Translations under genes and position numbers: made by a program
Part shown: positions 33,442 through 42,397 of the stretch, one piece after another
Layout of the letters: every line of letters begins with the position of its first letter
How positions within the stretch are numbered: position 1 is the first letter of the stretch
The notes under the pieces: generated by a model
Told to the model about the DNA's origin: nothing
Seen by the model: only the letters and a program-made list of their open reading frames with translations
Databases searched by the model: none
Source of the DNA: Bacillota bacterium
GTDB taxonomy: Bacteria > Bacillota_I > Bacilli_A > RF39 > UBA660
Length of the DNA: 46,750 nt
Assembly (NCBI GenBank): GCA_003149915.1
Contig: QAMK01000017.1
Span: 1-46,750 of the forward strand
Direction of reading: 5' to 3'

Positions 33442-33898
33442 ATAATGACTCAATCTTAGAAATTATTTTCCTTTTTTGAAGCAATTGAAGAATTAAAATA
33501 CTAAGAGAACTTCCCAAAGAATCAATAATAACATCAAAAAACTTAGGTGATCTTCCCCCAATAAAGACTTGATGAAATTCATCTGACATTGCATAAATCA
33601 CACAGAATAATATCATCCAAATAATCTCTGTTTTAGAGATGACACGATATTGTTTGACAAGATGGTATATTAGCAGCCCAAGAATAAAATACTCTGTAAA
33701 GTGAGCAATCTTTCGAACGATATAAGATAATGTATGATAATCCAAAAAGTTCTGAAACAATGATTTAAACGAATCAAGAATGCCATCTGATAATTGCATA
33801 CTAGCATCCCCACTTTGATGTGAAAAATAAAATATAACACCCATCCACACTAAGAGAGCTAGCCAAGCTAGAAACTTTTGTAATTTTTTTCTACTCAT
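33440..33898 (-). CDS. VanZ-like membrane protein
   Basis: 152 residues from ATG 33898, which overlaps the LCP gene end by eight bases; a longer frame from 33919 has no ribosome binding site. Four hydrophobic segments and the VanZ family core: MGVIFYFSHQSGDAS, IVRKIAHFTEYFILGLLIYH, YAMSDEFHQVFIGGRSPKFF and DVIIDSLGSSLSILI. VanZ proteins are linked to teicoplanin resistance in enterococci, but the family is widespread and mostly of unknown function. Here it ends the capsule operon, right after an LCP attachment protein, which suggests an envelope housekeeping role rather than resistance; no vanA or vanH genes are present. Confidence 0.88.
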   Translation of the reverse strand: MSRKKLQKFLAWLALLVWMGVIFYFSHQSGDASMQLSDGILDSFKSLFQNFLDYHTLSYIVRKIAHFTEYFILGLLIYHLVKQYRVISKTEIIWMILFCVIYAMSDEFHQVFIGGRSPKFFDVIIDSLGSSLSILILQLLQKRKIISKIESL

Positions 33899-35366
33899 CT
33901 GGTGTTTCCAAAATTTCATTTAATCGTTTAATTGCCACTTCAATACTTTCTTGATCTGGATTCATAACATATAAATTTTGATTTGGATAACTATGAGTTG
34001 GTGACATTGCACCAGTTCCATCCACATTGACAGTACTGATATTCCAAGACCTCATATCGTCAAGTTGCATCTTTACTAGACTAGTAATATCGTCTGTTGT
34101 CAAATTTGTCTCAAAAGTACCATTTAATGCATTTAAAATATCAGTGTATTTATTAATCAATGTTGTAGAACTCGTAATCTTATTAATAATCAAAGAAATT
34201 ACTTGTTCTTGATTTTCACCCCGATGACGATCTCCTGTCTCATAAGCATGTCGTTCTCTAGCAAAGGCTAAAGCACATTGGCCATCGACATTATTATAGC
34301 CAGGATTAAAAGAACAACTACGATCAGTCCAACAAGTAAATGAATAATCAACGTCAGAATAGATATTGATTCCACCAATTGCATCGACCAAATTGACAAC
34401 AGAATTGAAATTAACACGAAGATAATAAGGAATTTCAATTTCTAAAAGGTCCTCAATTGTACTCATACTAAGATTTACACCACCAATAGCACCAGCATGA
34501 GTTAACTTATCTTTTAATCCCGTTGTACCATGAATTTGTACATAATAATCTCTCGGAATATGAATCATTAAAATATTTTTTGTTTTAGGATTAACAGCCA
34601 AAATAATATTGACGTCGCTTAAGCTCTTAGAAGGAAGAGCATTACTTCGTGTATCAATTCCACTTAAATAAAGAACAAACGGTTCTTTAGCAACATTAAC
34701 ACCACTATCCTCAACAACAACTTCTGTAACAATTTCAATTGTATCTAAAACTTTAACTTTTGAACTATAATCTTCATCTGTACTAATCATTGCATCATAA
34801 TTTCCAGAATTAACAAGAATCACCATGTCTAAATCATTAGATACAGCAAGTAAAGATTCAACGACATCTTCGCTATACTCTATTTCAACATCTGCTTTAT
34901 CCTCTAGCGACTGAACTACTTTTGTCATGTCATCCATATCTTGTACAACAAGAACAGAAGATCCTTGAAGATCTTGAATGGATTCATATTTTGACTCTAC
35001 ATTAACAACAACGTTATAAATATTTGTCTCATATTTTGCACCAAGATTTTTTCTTAAAAAAGACAATGTATCATTAATTTTAACGCAAGCAAATACTTGT
35101 GTACCTGCAAAAACAAAAGCTAATATATCAATTAAAATTAAAAACCAAACTCTAGTTTTTTTATTAATAACAAAAAAACCATGAACTGTCATAAACAAAA
35201 TAAATATAACTGTAAGTGGAATCAAATATTTAATAGGAACTACATTTGTATCGTAAATAAAGTACAATAATGTTAAAATACAAATAATAGATATAATCCA
35301 TAATCCAATACTAATTTTTTTTAAAATACTACTAACCTTAGTACTACTTTTTTTCTTATGCGTCAT
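33891..35366 (-). CDS. LCP-family glycan-peptidoglycan transferase of the capsule cluster
   Basis: 491 residues. Three membrane segments (about 16-38, 46-66, 72-94) are followed by an external accessory module (about 115-215: SIQDLQGSSVLVVQDMDDMT, MVILVNSGNYDAM) similar in layout to the one in the LCP-PASTA protein, then the LCP domain at about 230-392: FVLYLSGIDTRSN, IHIPRDYYV, DKLTHAGAIGG, YYLRVNFNSVVNLVDAIGG, FARERHAYETGDRHRGENQE. This CpsA/Wzg arrangement is common in capsule loci, and the protein should attach finished capsule to peptidoglycan. No PASTA domain or tail. It follows wzx by about 50 bases and probably has its own weak promoter. Confidence 0.93.
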   Translation of the reverse strand: MTHKKKSSTKVSSILKKISIGLWIISIICILTLLYFIYDTNVVPIKYLIPLTVIFILFMTVHGFFVINKKTRVWFLILIDILAFVFAGTQVFACVKINDTLSFLRKNLGAKYETNIYNVVVNVESKYESIQDLQGSSVLVVQDMDDMTKVVQSLEDKADVEIEYSEDVVESLLAVSNDLDMVILVNSGNYDAMISTDEDYSSKVKVLDTIEIVTEVVVEDSGVNVAKEPFVLYLSGIDTRSNALPSKSLSDVNIILAVNPKTKNILMIHIPRDYYVQIHGTTGLKDKLTHAGAIGGVNLSMSTIEDLLEIEIPYYLRVNFNSVVNLVDAIGGINIYSDVDYSFTCWTDRSCSFNPGYNNVDGQCALAFARERHAYETGDRHRGENQEQVISLIINKITSSTTLINKYTDILNALNGTFETNLTTDDITSLVKMQLDDMRSWNISTVNVDGTGAMSPTHSYPNQNLYVMNPDQESIEVAIKRLNEILETPDE

Positions 35367-35403
35367 AATTGAAATACCTCACTTTCTATATTATTCATTT
35401 AAC

Positions 35404-35426
35404 ATTATACAATAAATTAAAATTTA
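35404..35426 (-). promoter_or_regulatory. Possible internal promoter before the capsule LCP gene
   Basis: Leftward: TATAAT at 35404-35409, about 35 bases before the LCP ATG, with a poor -35 candidate (GATACA). It could raise LCP expression over the rest of the operon. Confidence 0.35.
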
Positions 35427-36877
35427 TGTATCGCATTTAAGCATAATTTAAATTTGGGATACATATAGTTAGTAAAAAAATAACTACGAAAAATAACATG
35501 AATACCAAAATACATAACAACCGATAAAAATACAGATAAAAAAGTACGCAAAAATAAACTATTAACATAATAATGGATAACAAAACAGCAAAATAGAATT
35601 AAAAAGCAACCAAGTATCGAAACAATCAAATTTTTAACATCTAGAGAAAAACGAATCTTTTTGCGTGCAAACTTAAAACATATTACAAACATCAAAAACT
35701 CTGACAATAAAGTTGTAGAAGCAGCAGCAATAATATTAAATTTAGGTAATAAAATTAAATTTAGTATTATATTGAGGGATGAAGAAATGATAGATGAAAC
35801 TAATACAATTTTTTCACATTTAAAATTAATCAAAACAGCATTAGAAAATAAATATGCTAAACATGCAAATAACAAAGAAAAAGACAATATAGAAAGTGGT
35901 ATTGAAGATCTTACATAATTAGAACCTGCAATAATCAAAACAACATCTTTGCTGATTAAACATAGTCCTAAACACAACGGCAATGCTAAAACAAGAATAA
36001 CATTTAACATCTTATTTGCTAATACACTATATTTTTTAACATCATTTCTTCCTATAAGATATGAAAAACGTGGAATTGAAACAGTAATAATAGCATTTAT
36101 TAATTGTTTCGAAATATTATAAATTTTAGTAGCTGAACTATACAAACCAACTTCTCTATCACTATTTAGTATTCCTAGCAAAGTTATATCTGAATAAATA
36201 TAAATTTGTTGAGATAAAGTACTAAGAAATAAAATAAAAATTGATGGAAAATGTTTTTTCCAAGAATTTTGAAAAGTAAAAGTAATATTCAAAATTTTTT
36301 TCAATCGAAGAAAATTCAAAATATTGGCACCACCATTAGAAATTACAACAACAGCAGCATATATAATTAAGTCGCTTGGAGAATGAACAAAAAGAAATAA
36401 TAATACTATTGAAACAATTTGAAAAATAAACGTACGAATAGTAATGTATTGAAATTGTTCATATATATTCAATAACCATTCCATTCCAATAGTATTAGTA
36501 ATAACATTTATGCTCAAAACAGAAATAATAAGTCTATAGTCATTAAATTTTGATACAAAGAAAATTAAGAAAAAGAGTAGAAGCAAAGAAAAACAACAAG
36601 ATATCAAATTAATAGAAAAAATATCACTAACAAATTTAGACATTTTCTTTTCATCATTTCTATATTTACTTCCCTCACGAATTGCATAAGATGAAATACC
36701 CAAAGCTGCAAGTAAAATAAAATAACTTACAATCGAATTACTAAATTGATATTTTCCATAATAATCAACTCCTAAAGTTCTAAAAACATATGGGAATGTA
36801 ATTAATGGAAAAATTAAATTTAAGACAACTCTAAAACTATTAAAAAAAGCATTTATGGACAATGATTTTTTTTTCAT
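35417..36877 (-). CDS. wzx: Wzx-type flippase (polysaccharide biosynthesis protein)
   Basis: 486 residues with 12-14 hydrophobic helices. The N-terminus SINAFFNSFRVVLNLIFPLI then TFPYVFRTLGVDYYGKYQFS is the standard opening of the Wzx/MOP family; YSDITLLGILNSDREVGLYS and FPSIFILFLSTLSQQIY are further family blocks. It should flip undecaprenyl-pyrophosphate repeat units to the outer face, where the EpsG-like polymerase (41306) joins them. An A9 run immediately after the ATG encodes three Lys and could slip during replication. Very AT-rich. It follows the gene at 36898 by 20 bases and is in the capsule operon. Confidence 0.93.
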   Translation of the reverse strand: MKKKSLSINAFFNSFRVVLNLIFPLITFPYVFRTLGVDYYGKYQFSNSIVSYFILLAALGISSYAIREGSKYRNDEKKMSKFVSDIFSINLISCCFSLLLLFFLIFFVSKFNDYRLIISVLSINVITNTIGMEWLLNIYEQFQYITIRTFIFQIVSIVLLFLFVHSPSDLIIYAAVVVISNGGANILNFLRLKKILNITFTFQNSWKKHFPSIFILFLSTLSQQIYIYSDITLLGILNSDREVGLYSSATKIYNISKQLINAIITVSIPRFSYLIGRNDVKKYSVLANKMLNVILVLALPLCLGLCLISKDVVLIIAGSNYVRSSIPLSILSFSLLFACLAYLFSNAVLINFKCEKIVLVSSIISSSLNIILNLILLPKFNIIAAASTTLLSEFLMFVICFKFARKKIRFSLDVKNLIVSILGCFLILFCCFVIHYYVNSLFLRTFLSVFLSVVMYFGIHVIFRSYFFTNYMYPKFKLCLNAIHKF

Positions 36878-36897
36878 AAAACATCACCTTCTAAAAT

Positions 36898-37629
36898 TCA
36901 TTTAAATTTATATAAATGTATTTTTTGTAAAATAAGCTTAGCATAATATTTTAATTTAGAATAATTTCTATATTTTTTTCCAGTGGATCCTGATATTCCA
37001 ATAATGTTTGGTTGTATAGGAAATAATTTAAATGATAAATTGTTGTCCAAGATAATCTTCTTAAAAATATGTTCAATCCAAATATTTTTTTTATCATCAA
37101 CTCGCTTATAAGCTTGAGCAAAAAAATGATTATACATTTCTTTGCTTACTATATAAAATCTAGTATCGCAAACCTTAGTTTTAACAACATCAAAATAATT
37201 TTGATTTTTATGAATCAAAAATAAAATAAGATTAATATTTTTAACAATCAATCGTCCAGTTACTTTAACTAGTACAGTAGACCTTTTAATTAAATTACTA
37301 TGTTCTAAAACATATTCAATAATTTCTCCTTCACCATAACCTTTACCTTTTTTTAAAATATTCTCTTGATTACCTTGAAAAAATAAATATTCAAAATTTT
37401 TATTTTGTTTTCTTGCTAGTTTTTCCAAAGAAGCAATTTTCTTAACAAAAGTATTTGAATTATCACAAAAAACAATATTATTTAATTGGCTATTATTAAT
37501 ATAAAATTCAAGTGAATTGAGATACTGCCTTAATCTTTCTTCCGAATTTTTTAAATTTAAACAATAGATATTATCGTTAGGTACGATAGTACCAGTAATA
37601 ATCAAACACATATTTTGATATCTTTTCAC
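36898..37629 (-). CDS. Unclassified protein of the capsule cluster, possible glycosyltransferase
   Basis: 243 residues. I do not recognise a named family. LIITGTIVPNDNIYCLNLKN at the start, LNNIVFCDNSNTF in the first third, KGKGYGEGEIIEYVLEHS in the middle, VLVKVTGRLIVKNI and CDTRFYIVSKEMYNHFFAQA are consistent with a compact GT-A fold with a DN-type metal site, and similar layouts occur as unassigned proteins in capsule loci. There is no signal or membrane helix. The C-terminus is basic (YSKLKYYAKLILQKIHLYKF) and may touch the membrane. It lies between the GT11 and wzx genes with gaps of 12 and 20 bases. Glycosyltransferase is an inference from context and these motifs. Confidence 0.5.
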   Translation of the reverse strand: MKRYQNMCLIITGTIVPNDNIYCLNLKNSEERLRQYLNSLEFYINNSQLNNIVFCDNSNTFVKKIASLEKLARKQNKNFEYLFFQGNQENILKKGKGYGEGEIIEYVLEHSNLIKRSTVLVKVTGRLIVKNINLILFLIHKNQNYFDVVKTKVCDTRFYIVSKEMYNHFFAQAYKRVDDKKNIWIEHIFKKIILDNNLSFKLFPIQPNIIGISGSTGKKYRNYSKLKYYAKLILQKIHLYKFK

Positions 37630-37641
37630 ATTACCACCTCA

Positions 37642-38586
37642 TTACGTTTTTTTATTATCAACAATAATCCAAGAATTACGCTTCGGAAACAAACGATAAA
37701 TTGTCCCATCTAAAGAAGCATATTTAGGGGCAATTACACATTGATTTTTAATTGTTGACAAATATGCTCCCCAAAAAGAAAAAGTACTGTTTGAAAGTAT
37801 AATTTTTTTTGACATACTCATCATATACATATCAATTTTACTCTTAGAAATATCATGTGAAACAAATGCTTTAACTGTAAATTTTTGAAATAAATTTTTT
37901 GCATAATTAACATCATCCGTAAAAACAATTAATGGTAAGCTTGATTTTATTTTTTTTAATGCTTTACTATAATAAGAAAAATCACACAAGTTGTATTTAG
38001 GCGAAATAAAATCACCTCCACGAACATGAACAGCAATACATTTACCAGACAGAAGTAAATTGCATAATTCTAAATCATTTTTTGACAATTTACAAGTCAA
38101 ATTAAAAGATTTCAAAATACAATTACGTATTTTTTCAAAATAATCCGTTCTTTGCCAAAAACCTCGCAAATACCAATTTCCATTCTCTAATTGATTTATC
38201 TTTTTTACAAATCGATTCTCTGGATCATCAAAAATAAGCATTTTTGATTTTTGAACAAATACTCGATTAGCCAATGATAGATATCTATTTTGAAATGATT
38301 TTAAAAGAAAACTCTTGATTATAGGTGGAAAACAAGAATATTTTTCATCAAAAATAATTCCATTGAAAACTTTTCGAAGTTCTTTTTTAGTGGCATAATC
38401 AATATCTAAATTAAATACTTTAGTAAGTTCAAAACCATTATGTTCATTTTCTATATTATAATGAAAAATTTCAGCTTTTACAACATTATTTGGATACTTT
38501 TGTTTTAAAGATAAATACATGGCATACTGAAACATTTGGTTTCCTAACCCGCCACAAAATCTAATAATAATCATAAATTTAATCAT
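37642..38586 (-). CDS. GT11-family alpha-1,2-fucosyltransferase-like protein
   Basis: 314 residues; ATG 38586 (four-base overlap) or 38574 can start it, the latter giving the usual MIIIRFCGGLGNQMFQYAMY. RFCGGLGNQMFQYA, NGNWYLRGFWQRTDYF, IAVHVRGGDFIS (the HxRxGD GDP-binding motif), PLIVFTDDV and KKIILSNSTFSFWGAYL define GT11. GT11 enzymes transfer fucose from GDP-fucose in alpha-1,2 linkage, although some use other acceptors. No GDP-fucose genes (gmd, fcl) are in the window. The motif reads VRGGDF where most members have RRGDY. It would add a terminal or branch fucose to the capsule repeat. Confidence 0.9.
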   Translation of the reverse strand: MIKFMIIIRFCGGLGNQMFQYAMYLSLKQKYPNNVVKAEIFHYNIENEHNGFELTKVFNLDIDYATKKELRKVFNGIIFDEKYSCFPPIIKSFLLKSFQNRYLSLANRVFVQKSKMLIFDDPENRFVKKINQLENGNWYLRGFWQRTDYFEKIRNCILKSFNLTCKLSKNDLELCNLLLSGKCIAVHVRGGDFISPKYNLCDFSYYSKALKKIKSSLPLIVFTDDVNYAKNLFQKFTVKAFVSHDISKSKIDMYMMSMSKKIILSNSTFSFWGAYLSTIKNQCVIAPKYASLDGTIYRLFPKRNSWIIVDNKKT

Positions 38587-39386
38587 TCCTTACTTCTAAA
38601 AACACTAAAAAACAAGTGAATGTTTTGCTTTAAAAAAACATAAAAAGTTAGTTTTTTTTGTTTATGTAAATAAATAATAACTGGTACCCTTTTTGTTTTA
38701 TGAACGGGTTTTAAATATACATAATTTTTTTCATGTTTATAACTTTTTGGAAAATAATACCTTTGAGAAATATCATTGTATATTGGAATTTTATATTTTT
38801 TGCACAACAAACTAAATATTGATTGATCTTCCCTATGCGCAATGAAATTATTAATTTCATTGTATTGATTAGAAGGAGATATTAAATCATATTGTTCACA
38901 AAGATTTAACCATTCATCAACAAACCGAATTGTAATTTTTGATTTTTTCATAATGAAATACGTGGCAATAATCTGATTTGATTTTTTATAATAATTTGAA
39001 TTACAATTCATTTTTTCAAATAACAAACGTTTAGTAAATTGTTCTTCTATTAATGGAATATCGAATGCAATTATATTAAATTCTCCAACTTTTTTGAGAA
39101 ATTTTTTTATATTTCTAAAAAAGAATGCACCAGAATCGCAATAAAATAAGATATCTCCTTCATTCATTTTATCTAAACATTTTTTAACAAAATACGGTTT
39201 CCAAAGCCATAAACCATTTCCTCGTTCAACAGACAATATTTGACTATACTTTTTTCGAAAATCTTGAGAAATATCATTTGGACCAAACGAAAAAACTTTA
39301 TCAGCGCCAAATTTTAAAGCACTTTTTGAATTCATTGATTGAGCGTCCACATATTTTTCATCTGCATAATTTAAAACTGCAATCAT
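38583..39386 (-). CDS. Unclassified putative glycosyltransferase with RGNGLWLWKP motif
   Basis: 267 residues. Recognisable parts are MIAVLNYADEKYVDAQSMNS, SVERGNGLWLWKPYFVKKCL, GDILFYCDSGAFFFRN (acidic D-x-G metal-type site), KKSNQIIATYFIMKKSK and REDQSIFSLLCKKYKIPI. The order, acidic site then an xEDQS block about 100 residues later, is that of GT-A enzymes such as GT8 and GT32, and similar RGxGxWxWKP proteins occur as unassigned transferases in polysaccharide loci. I cannot name the family. The C-terminus is hydrophobic and basic. The stop overlaps the GT11 start by four bases, so it is coupled to it. Confidence 0.6.
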   Translation of the reverse strand: MIAVLNYADEKYVDAQSMNSKSALKFGADKVFSFGPNDISQDFRKKYSQILSVERGNGLWLWKPYFVKKCLDKMNEGDILFYCDSGAFFFRNIKKFLKKVGEFNIIAFDIPLIEEQFTKRLLFEKMNCNSNYYKKSNQIIATYFIMKKSKITIRFVDEWLNLCEQYDLISPSNQYNEINNFIAHREDQSIFSLLCKKYKIPIYNDISQRYYFPKSYKHEKNYVYLKPVHKTKRVPVIIYLHKQKKLTFYVFLKQNIHLFFSVFRSKE

Positions 39387-39394
39387 AAAATCAC

Positions 39395-40222
39395 CTATTT
39401 CTTTAATAAAATTCTAAAATATTGAAACAAACTACATTTGATAGCAAAAAAAACATTAAAATTCTTTGAATAAAAATAAAATGTAGATAAAAATGGAGAT
39501 CCCTTTGGACTTTCTTTTAATTTTATTCTTTTTAAAACAGAAAGTTTTGAATCTAACCATGTATTTTTCTTTTCATTACGATTACATATTCCAACATATT
39601 CATTCATAACATGCATAGGAAAATGATTTTTTTTAAATTGTAACCCAAAATCAAAATCCCCAAAAGAATGCGAATAAAAAGAATCCATAGGACCAATTTG
39701 TTGAAACCATTCATAAGGGATTAAAACACAATTACCATTAAAAGTATCACAAGAAACTGAGGATTTATTAGGTCCAATCATTTCATACTTCGTAGAAAAC
39801 ATAGATTTGAATTTAATTCCACCATAAGATAATTTATGTGATGAATCACAACAAGCCCCTATTGTAATACAATTATTTTTCTGTTGAAATAAAACCATTT
39901 TATTCAAGAAAAAATCATTAAAATTAACATCATCATTAATAATTAATAAATAGTCAAAAACATCGTGTGAATCCAAAATTTTTTTCATTCCCAATGACAT
40001 ACTTTTAGAATAATAATAATTACCTTTTGTTTGAAACATATTTATTTTTTTTGTATTTAACTTTTTTAATTCTTCCACAGTATTATCAGAACTCAGGTCA
40101 TCTACAATATAAAAAGACAATTGATATAACGAACGATACAAATCAAAATGTCTAACCGTACGCAACGTAATTTTTTTTCTATTAAAACAAGTGAATAAAA
40201 TTGCAATTTTAATTTTTTTCAT
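39395..40222 (-). CDS. GT2 glycosyltransferase
   Basis: 275 residues. KIAILFTCFNRKKITLRTVR, YIVDDLSSDNTVEEL, KGNYYYSKSMSLGMKKI, LLIINDDVNFND (DD metal site), CDTFNGNCVLIPYEWFQQIG and FGDFDFGLQFKKNHF match the galactosyl/rhamnosyl GT2 group. The C-terminal 60 residues are basic and hydrophobic (FFAIKCSLFQYFRILLKK), as in membrane-associated transferases. An A8 run near the start encodes RKKI. It follows the next GT2 gene by ten bases. Donor and linkage unknown. Confidence 0.86.
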   Translation of the reverse strand: MKKIKIAILFTCFNRKKITLRTVRHFDLYRSLYQLSFYIVDDLSSDNTVEELKKLNTKKINMFQTKGNYYYSKSMSLGMKKILDSHDVFDYLLIINDDVNFNDFFLNKMVLFQQKNNCITIGACCDSSHKLSYGGIKFKSMFSTKYEMIGPNKSSVSCDTFNGNCVLIPYEWFQQIGPMDSFYSHSFGDFDFGLQFKKNHFPMHVMNEYVGICNRNEKKNTWLDSKLSVLKRIKLKESPKGSPFLSTFYFYSKNFNVFFAIKCSLFQYFRILLKK

Positions 40223-40232
40223 ATATGTCCTC

Positions 40233-41282
40233 CTACTGCTGTTCTTTATATTTCAACTTAGAAAAAACATAAATTAAAAAATAAACAATATAATACAAAT
40301 GAAAATTAGCAAATATCACAAACACTCGAAGTTTAAAATCAATTTTTTGAGAAACCTTATGAAAAGCCTTTTTAAACAAAGGTAAATTATATGCATATTT
40401 TAATTGATGGATTCTGCCAAAAAAATTTTTAGAATTTTGAGAGTTAACAATAGAAATTCTAGCACCTTCAATAAATAGCAAAACTGTTTTTAAATAAATT
40501 GCTTCAAAATATTCTAAGGTGTTTTCTTGTTCAGCAAATTCATACATTAATGACAAAACCTTAGAAAAAATTGTGAATATATCAGGATTATATTTTACCG
40601 TAGAAGATCCTTGATTAATACGATAATGATATAAAAAAAGATTTTCATATAAAATGCATTGAGAAGAATTGACCGCATGAATATTAAATATAACATCTTG
40701 CATTCGTTTTAGTCCAAATTCAAATGTTAATCCATTGTCCACTAGAAACTTACGTCGATAAAGTTTAGCCCATGGACCACCAGCACTAATATTTGAATGA
40801 AAAACATTATTATATTGACGACAAATAATGTTTGTAATAAGAGCTTTTTTATTTTTTTTATTAAATACAATATGTGAATCAAAAATTTTGGATTTTAATG
40901 ATTTAGAATCAAACTCAAGAATAGGAGATGTAATTACTATATCATATTTTTTTTTACTAACAAGTTTCATTAAAGAAGAAATCATGTTACATTCAACATA
41001 ATCATCAGAATCAACAAAACATATCCATTCTCCAGTTGCATTCTTTAAACCTTTATTACGTGCCTCAGACACACCAAGATTATTTTGAGAAAGCACTTTA
41101 AAGTTTTTATATTTCTTTTTGTACTCATTACATATTGATAAAGAAGAATCCGTAGAACCATCGTCGATTAAAATAACTTCATAATTACAATAATCTTGTG
41201 ATGCTAAACTAATCAAACACTCTCGCAAATAATGTTCAACATTATAAACGGGAACTATAATTGAAACTTTATCTTTTTTCAC
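40233..41282 (-). CDS. GT2 glycosyltransferase (EpsJ-like)
   Basis: 349 residues from GTG 41282, chosen because GAGGTGAT lies six bases upstream and the protein then begins MKKDKVSIIVPVYNVEHYLR; an ATG seven codons earlier precedes that ribosome binding site. EVILIDDGSTDSSLSICNEY, NNLGVSEARNKGLKNATGEW, CFVDSDDYVE (DSDD metal site) and GLKRMQDVIFNIHAV are classic. The C-terminal third contains hydrophobic helices (FVIFANFHLYYIVYFLIYVF). This type is abundant in capsule loci and adds Glc, Gal or GlcNAc. An A9 run encodes SKKKY at about residue 110. Confidence 0.92.
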   Translation of the reverse strand: MKKDKVSIIVPVYNVEHYLRECLISLASQDYCNYEVILIDDGSTDSSLSICNEYKKKYKNFKVLSQNNLGVSEARNKGLKNATGEWICFVDSDDYVECNMISSLMKLVSKKKYDIVITSPILEFDSKSLKSKIFDSHIVFNKKNKKALITNIICRQYNNVFHSNISAGGPWAKLYRRKFLVDNGLTFEFGLKRMQDVIFNIHAVNSSQCILYENLFLYHYRINQGSSTVKYNPDIFTIFSKVLSLMYEFAEQENTLEYFEAIYLKTVLLFIEGARISIVNSQNSKNFFGRIHQLKYAYNLPLFKKAFHKVSQKIDFKLRVFVIFANFHLYYIVYFLIYVFSKLKYKEQQ

Positions 41283-41305
41283 ACTTATCACCTCATATAC
41301 CATAT

Positions 41306-42397
41306 CTAATTAAAAAAAGTTCTATAAATATTATAACCTGCTCTTATGGCTCCTGACGAAGAATTATAATAAACAAATTGATATAAAATCATGCCGCACA
41401 CAAATAATACAAACAGTACATTTTTTCGCCTTTTAGCAACTAAAAACTGATTTAAAACTAAAGGAATCAATAATATATAATAAATATAAAAATATGTTGT
41501 TAAACGAGCTAAAATATACGATTTAACAACTAATAATTGTAACAAAGTACAGATGAATACAGCCCAATATAGTATATTAGCATCAGGTTTAAATTTAACA
41601 ACATTTTTATAGTAAAAATACGAACCTCCAAACATAATTAATCGGACAATTAAATTGTAGATGGAGCTTTTTTCTGTTACATCAAAACTACTACCAAAAT
41701 AAATTCTTCCATAATAAGTATTAGCTAAAATCGATTTAAAAAAGTCAAAAAAAACAAAACCAATTGCAGCAAATATTAAAAATACAATAATTTTTTTTCT
41801 ATCTAATTTTAAATTAAACAAAAAATAAATAGGTAAAATAACAAATGCAGATGTATGAATCATTCCTGCAATTAAAATAGTAATTAAAAAAGGGAAAAAT
41901 TTTCTTTTTTTTACAAAAGTCAATGAGAAAAAAGTAACAGATAAAGCTAACATTTGACGAAACTGATTAAATATTTGAAAAGGGATACAAAAACAAAATA
42001 AAATAAATAAAGAAAGTGGTGGATTTTCGCTATTGTCTAATAAAGATTTATATAAAAGAAATAAGGTTAATATATTGATAATAGCAAAAACTGCATAAAA
42101 ATTTTTATGAAAAAAGAAACTCAAAAAAATACATACCAATTTAAAACCAGGAGAAAGCCATTCAGACTGACGAGCATCTAAAGTTCCATCTATAAGAGAT
42201 AAATAAGCATCTGCATATGTTTTATAATCTTTGCCAACAGATAATCCTCTAAACACAAATAGTAAAGCAAAAGGAAGAAGAGACAAAATAAAATACCTAT
42301 TTTTCTTTATTTTATCATTTCTATTTTTCCATGCTAAATACATAAAAAGAATAGAAACCATTTCAAAAACAATATATAATATTAAAGTAAAATTCAT
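41306..42397 (-). CDS. wzy: EpsG-like polysaccharide polymerase (Wzy role)
   Basis: 363 residues with about ten hydrophobic helices. PFALLFVFRGLSVGKDYKTY and then DAYLSLID matches the EpsG family's external loop (GxDxxxY); IFNQFRQMLALSVTFFSLTF and LIAGMIHTSAFVILPIYFLF are the other EpsG blocks. EpsG and Wzy proteins polymerise flipped repeat units at the outer face of the membrane. Its presence with wzx and an initiating sugar transferase makes the 33.4-43.9 kb set a complete Wzx/Wzy pathway. It overlaps the upstream GT2 gene by four bases. Confidence 0.87.
   Translation of the reverse strand: MNFTLILYIVFEMVSILFMYLAWKNRNDKIKKNRYFILSLLPFALLFVFRGLSVGKDYKTYADAYLSLIDGTLDARQSEWLSPGFKLVCIFLSFFFHKNFYAVFAIINILTLFLLYKSLLDNSENPPLSLFILFCFCIPFQIFNQFRQMLALSVTFFSLTFVKKRKFFPFLITILIAGMIHTSAFVILPIYFLFNLKLDRKKIIVFLIFAAIGFVFFDFFKSILANTYYGRIYFGSSFDVTEKSSIYNLIVRLIMFGGSYFYYKNVVKFKPDANILYWAVFICTLLQLLVVKSYILARLTTYFYIYYILLIPLVLNQFLVAKRRKNVLFVLFVCGMILYQFVYYNSSSGAIRAGYNIYRTFFN

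Noticed and set aside
33440..33898. Glycopeptide resistance locus based on the VanZ-like protein
   Set aside because: No VanHAX/RS genes are present and VanZ-like proteins are common envelope proteins.
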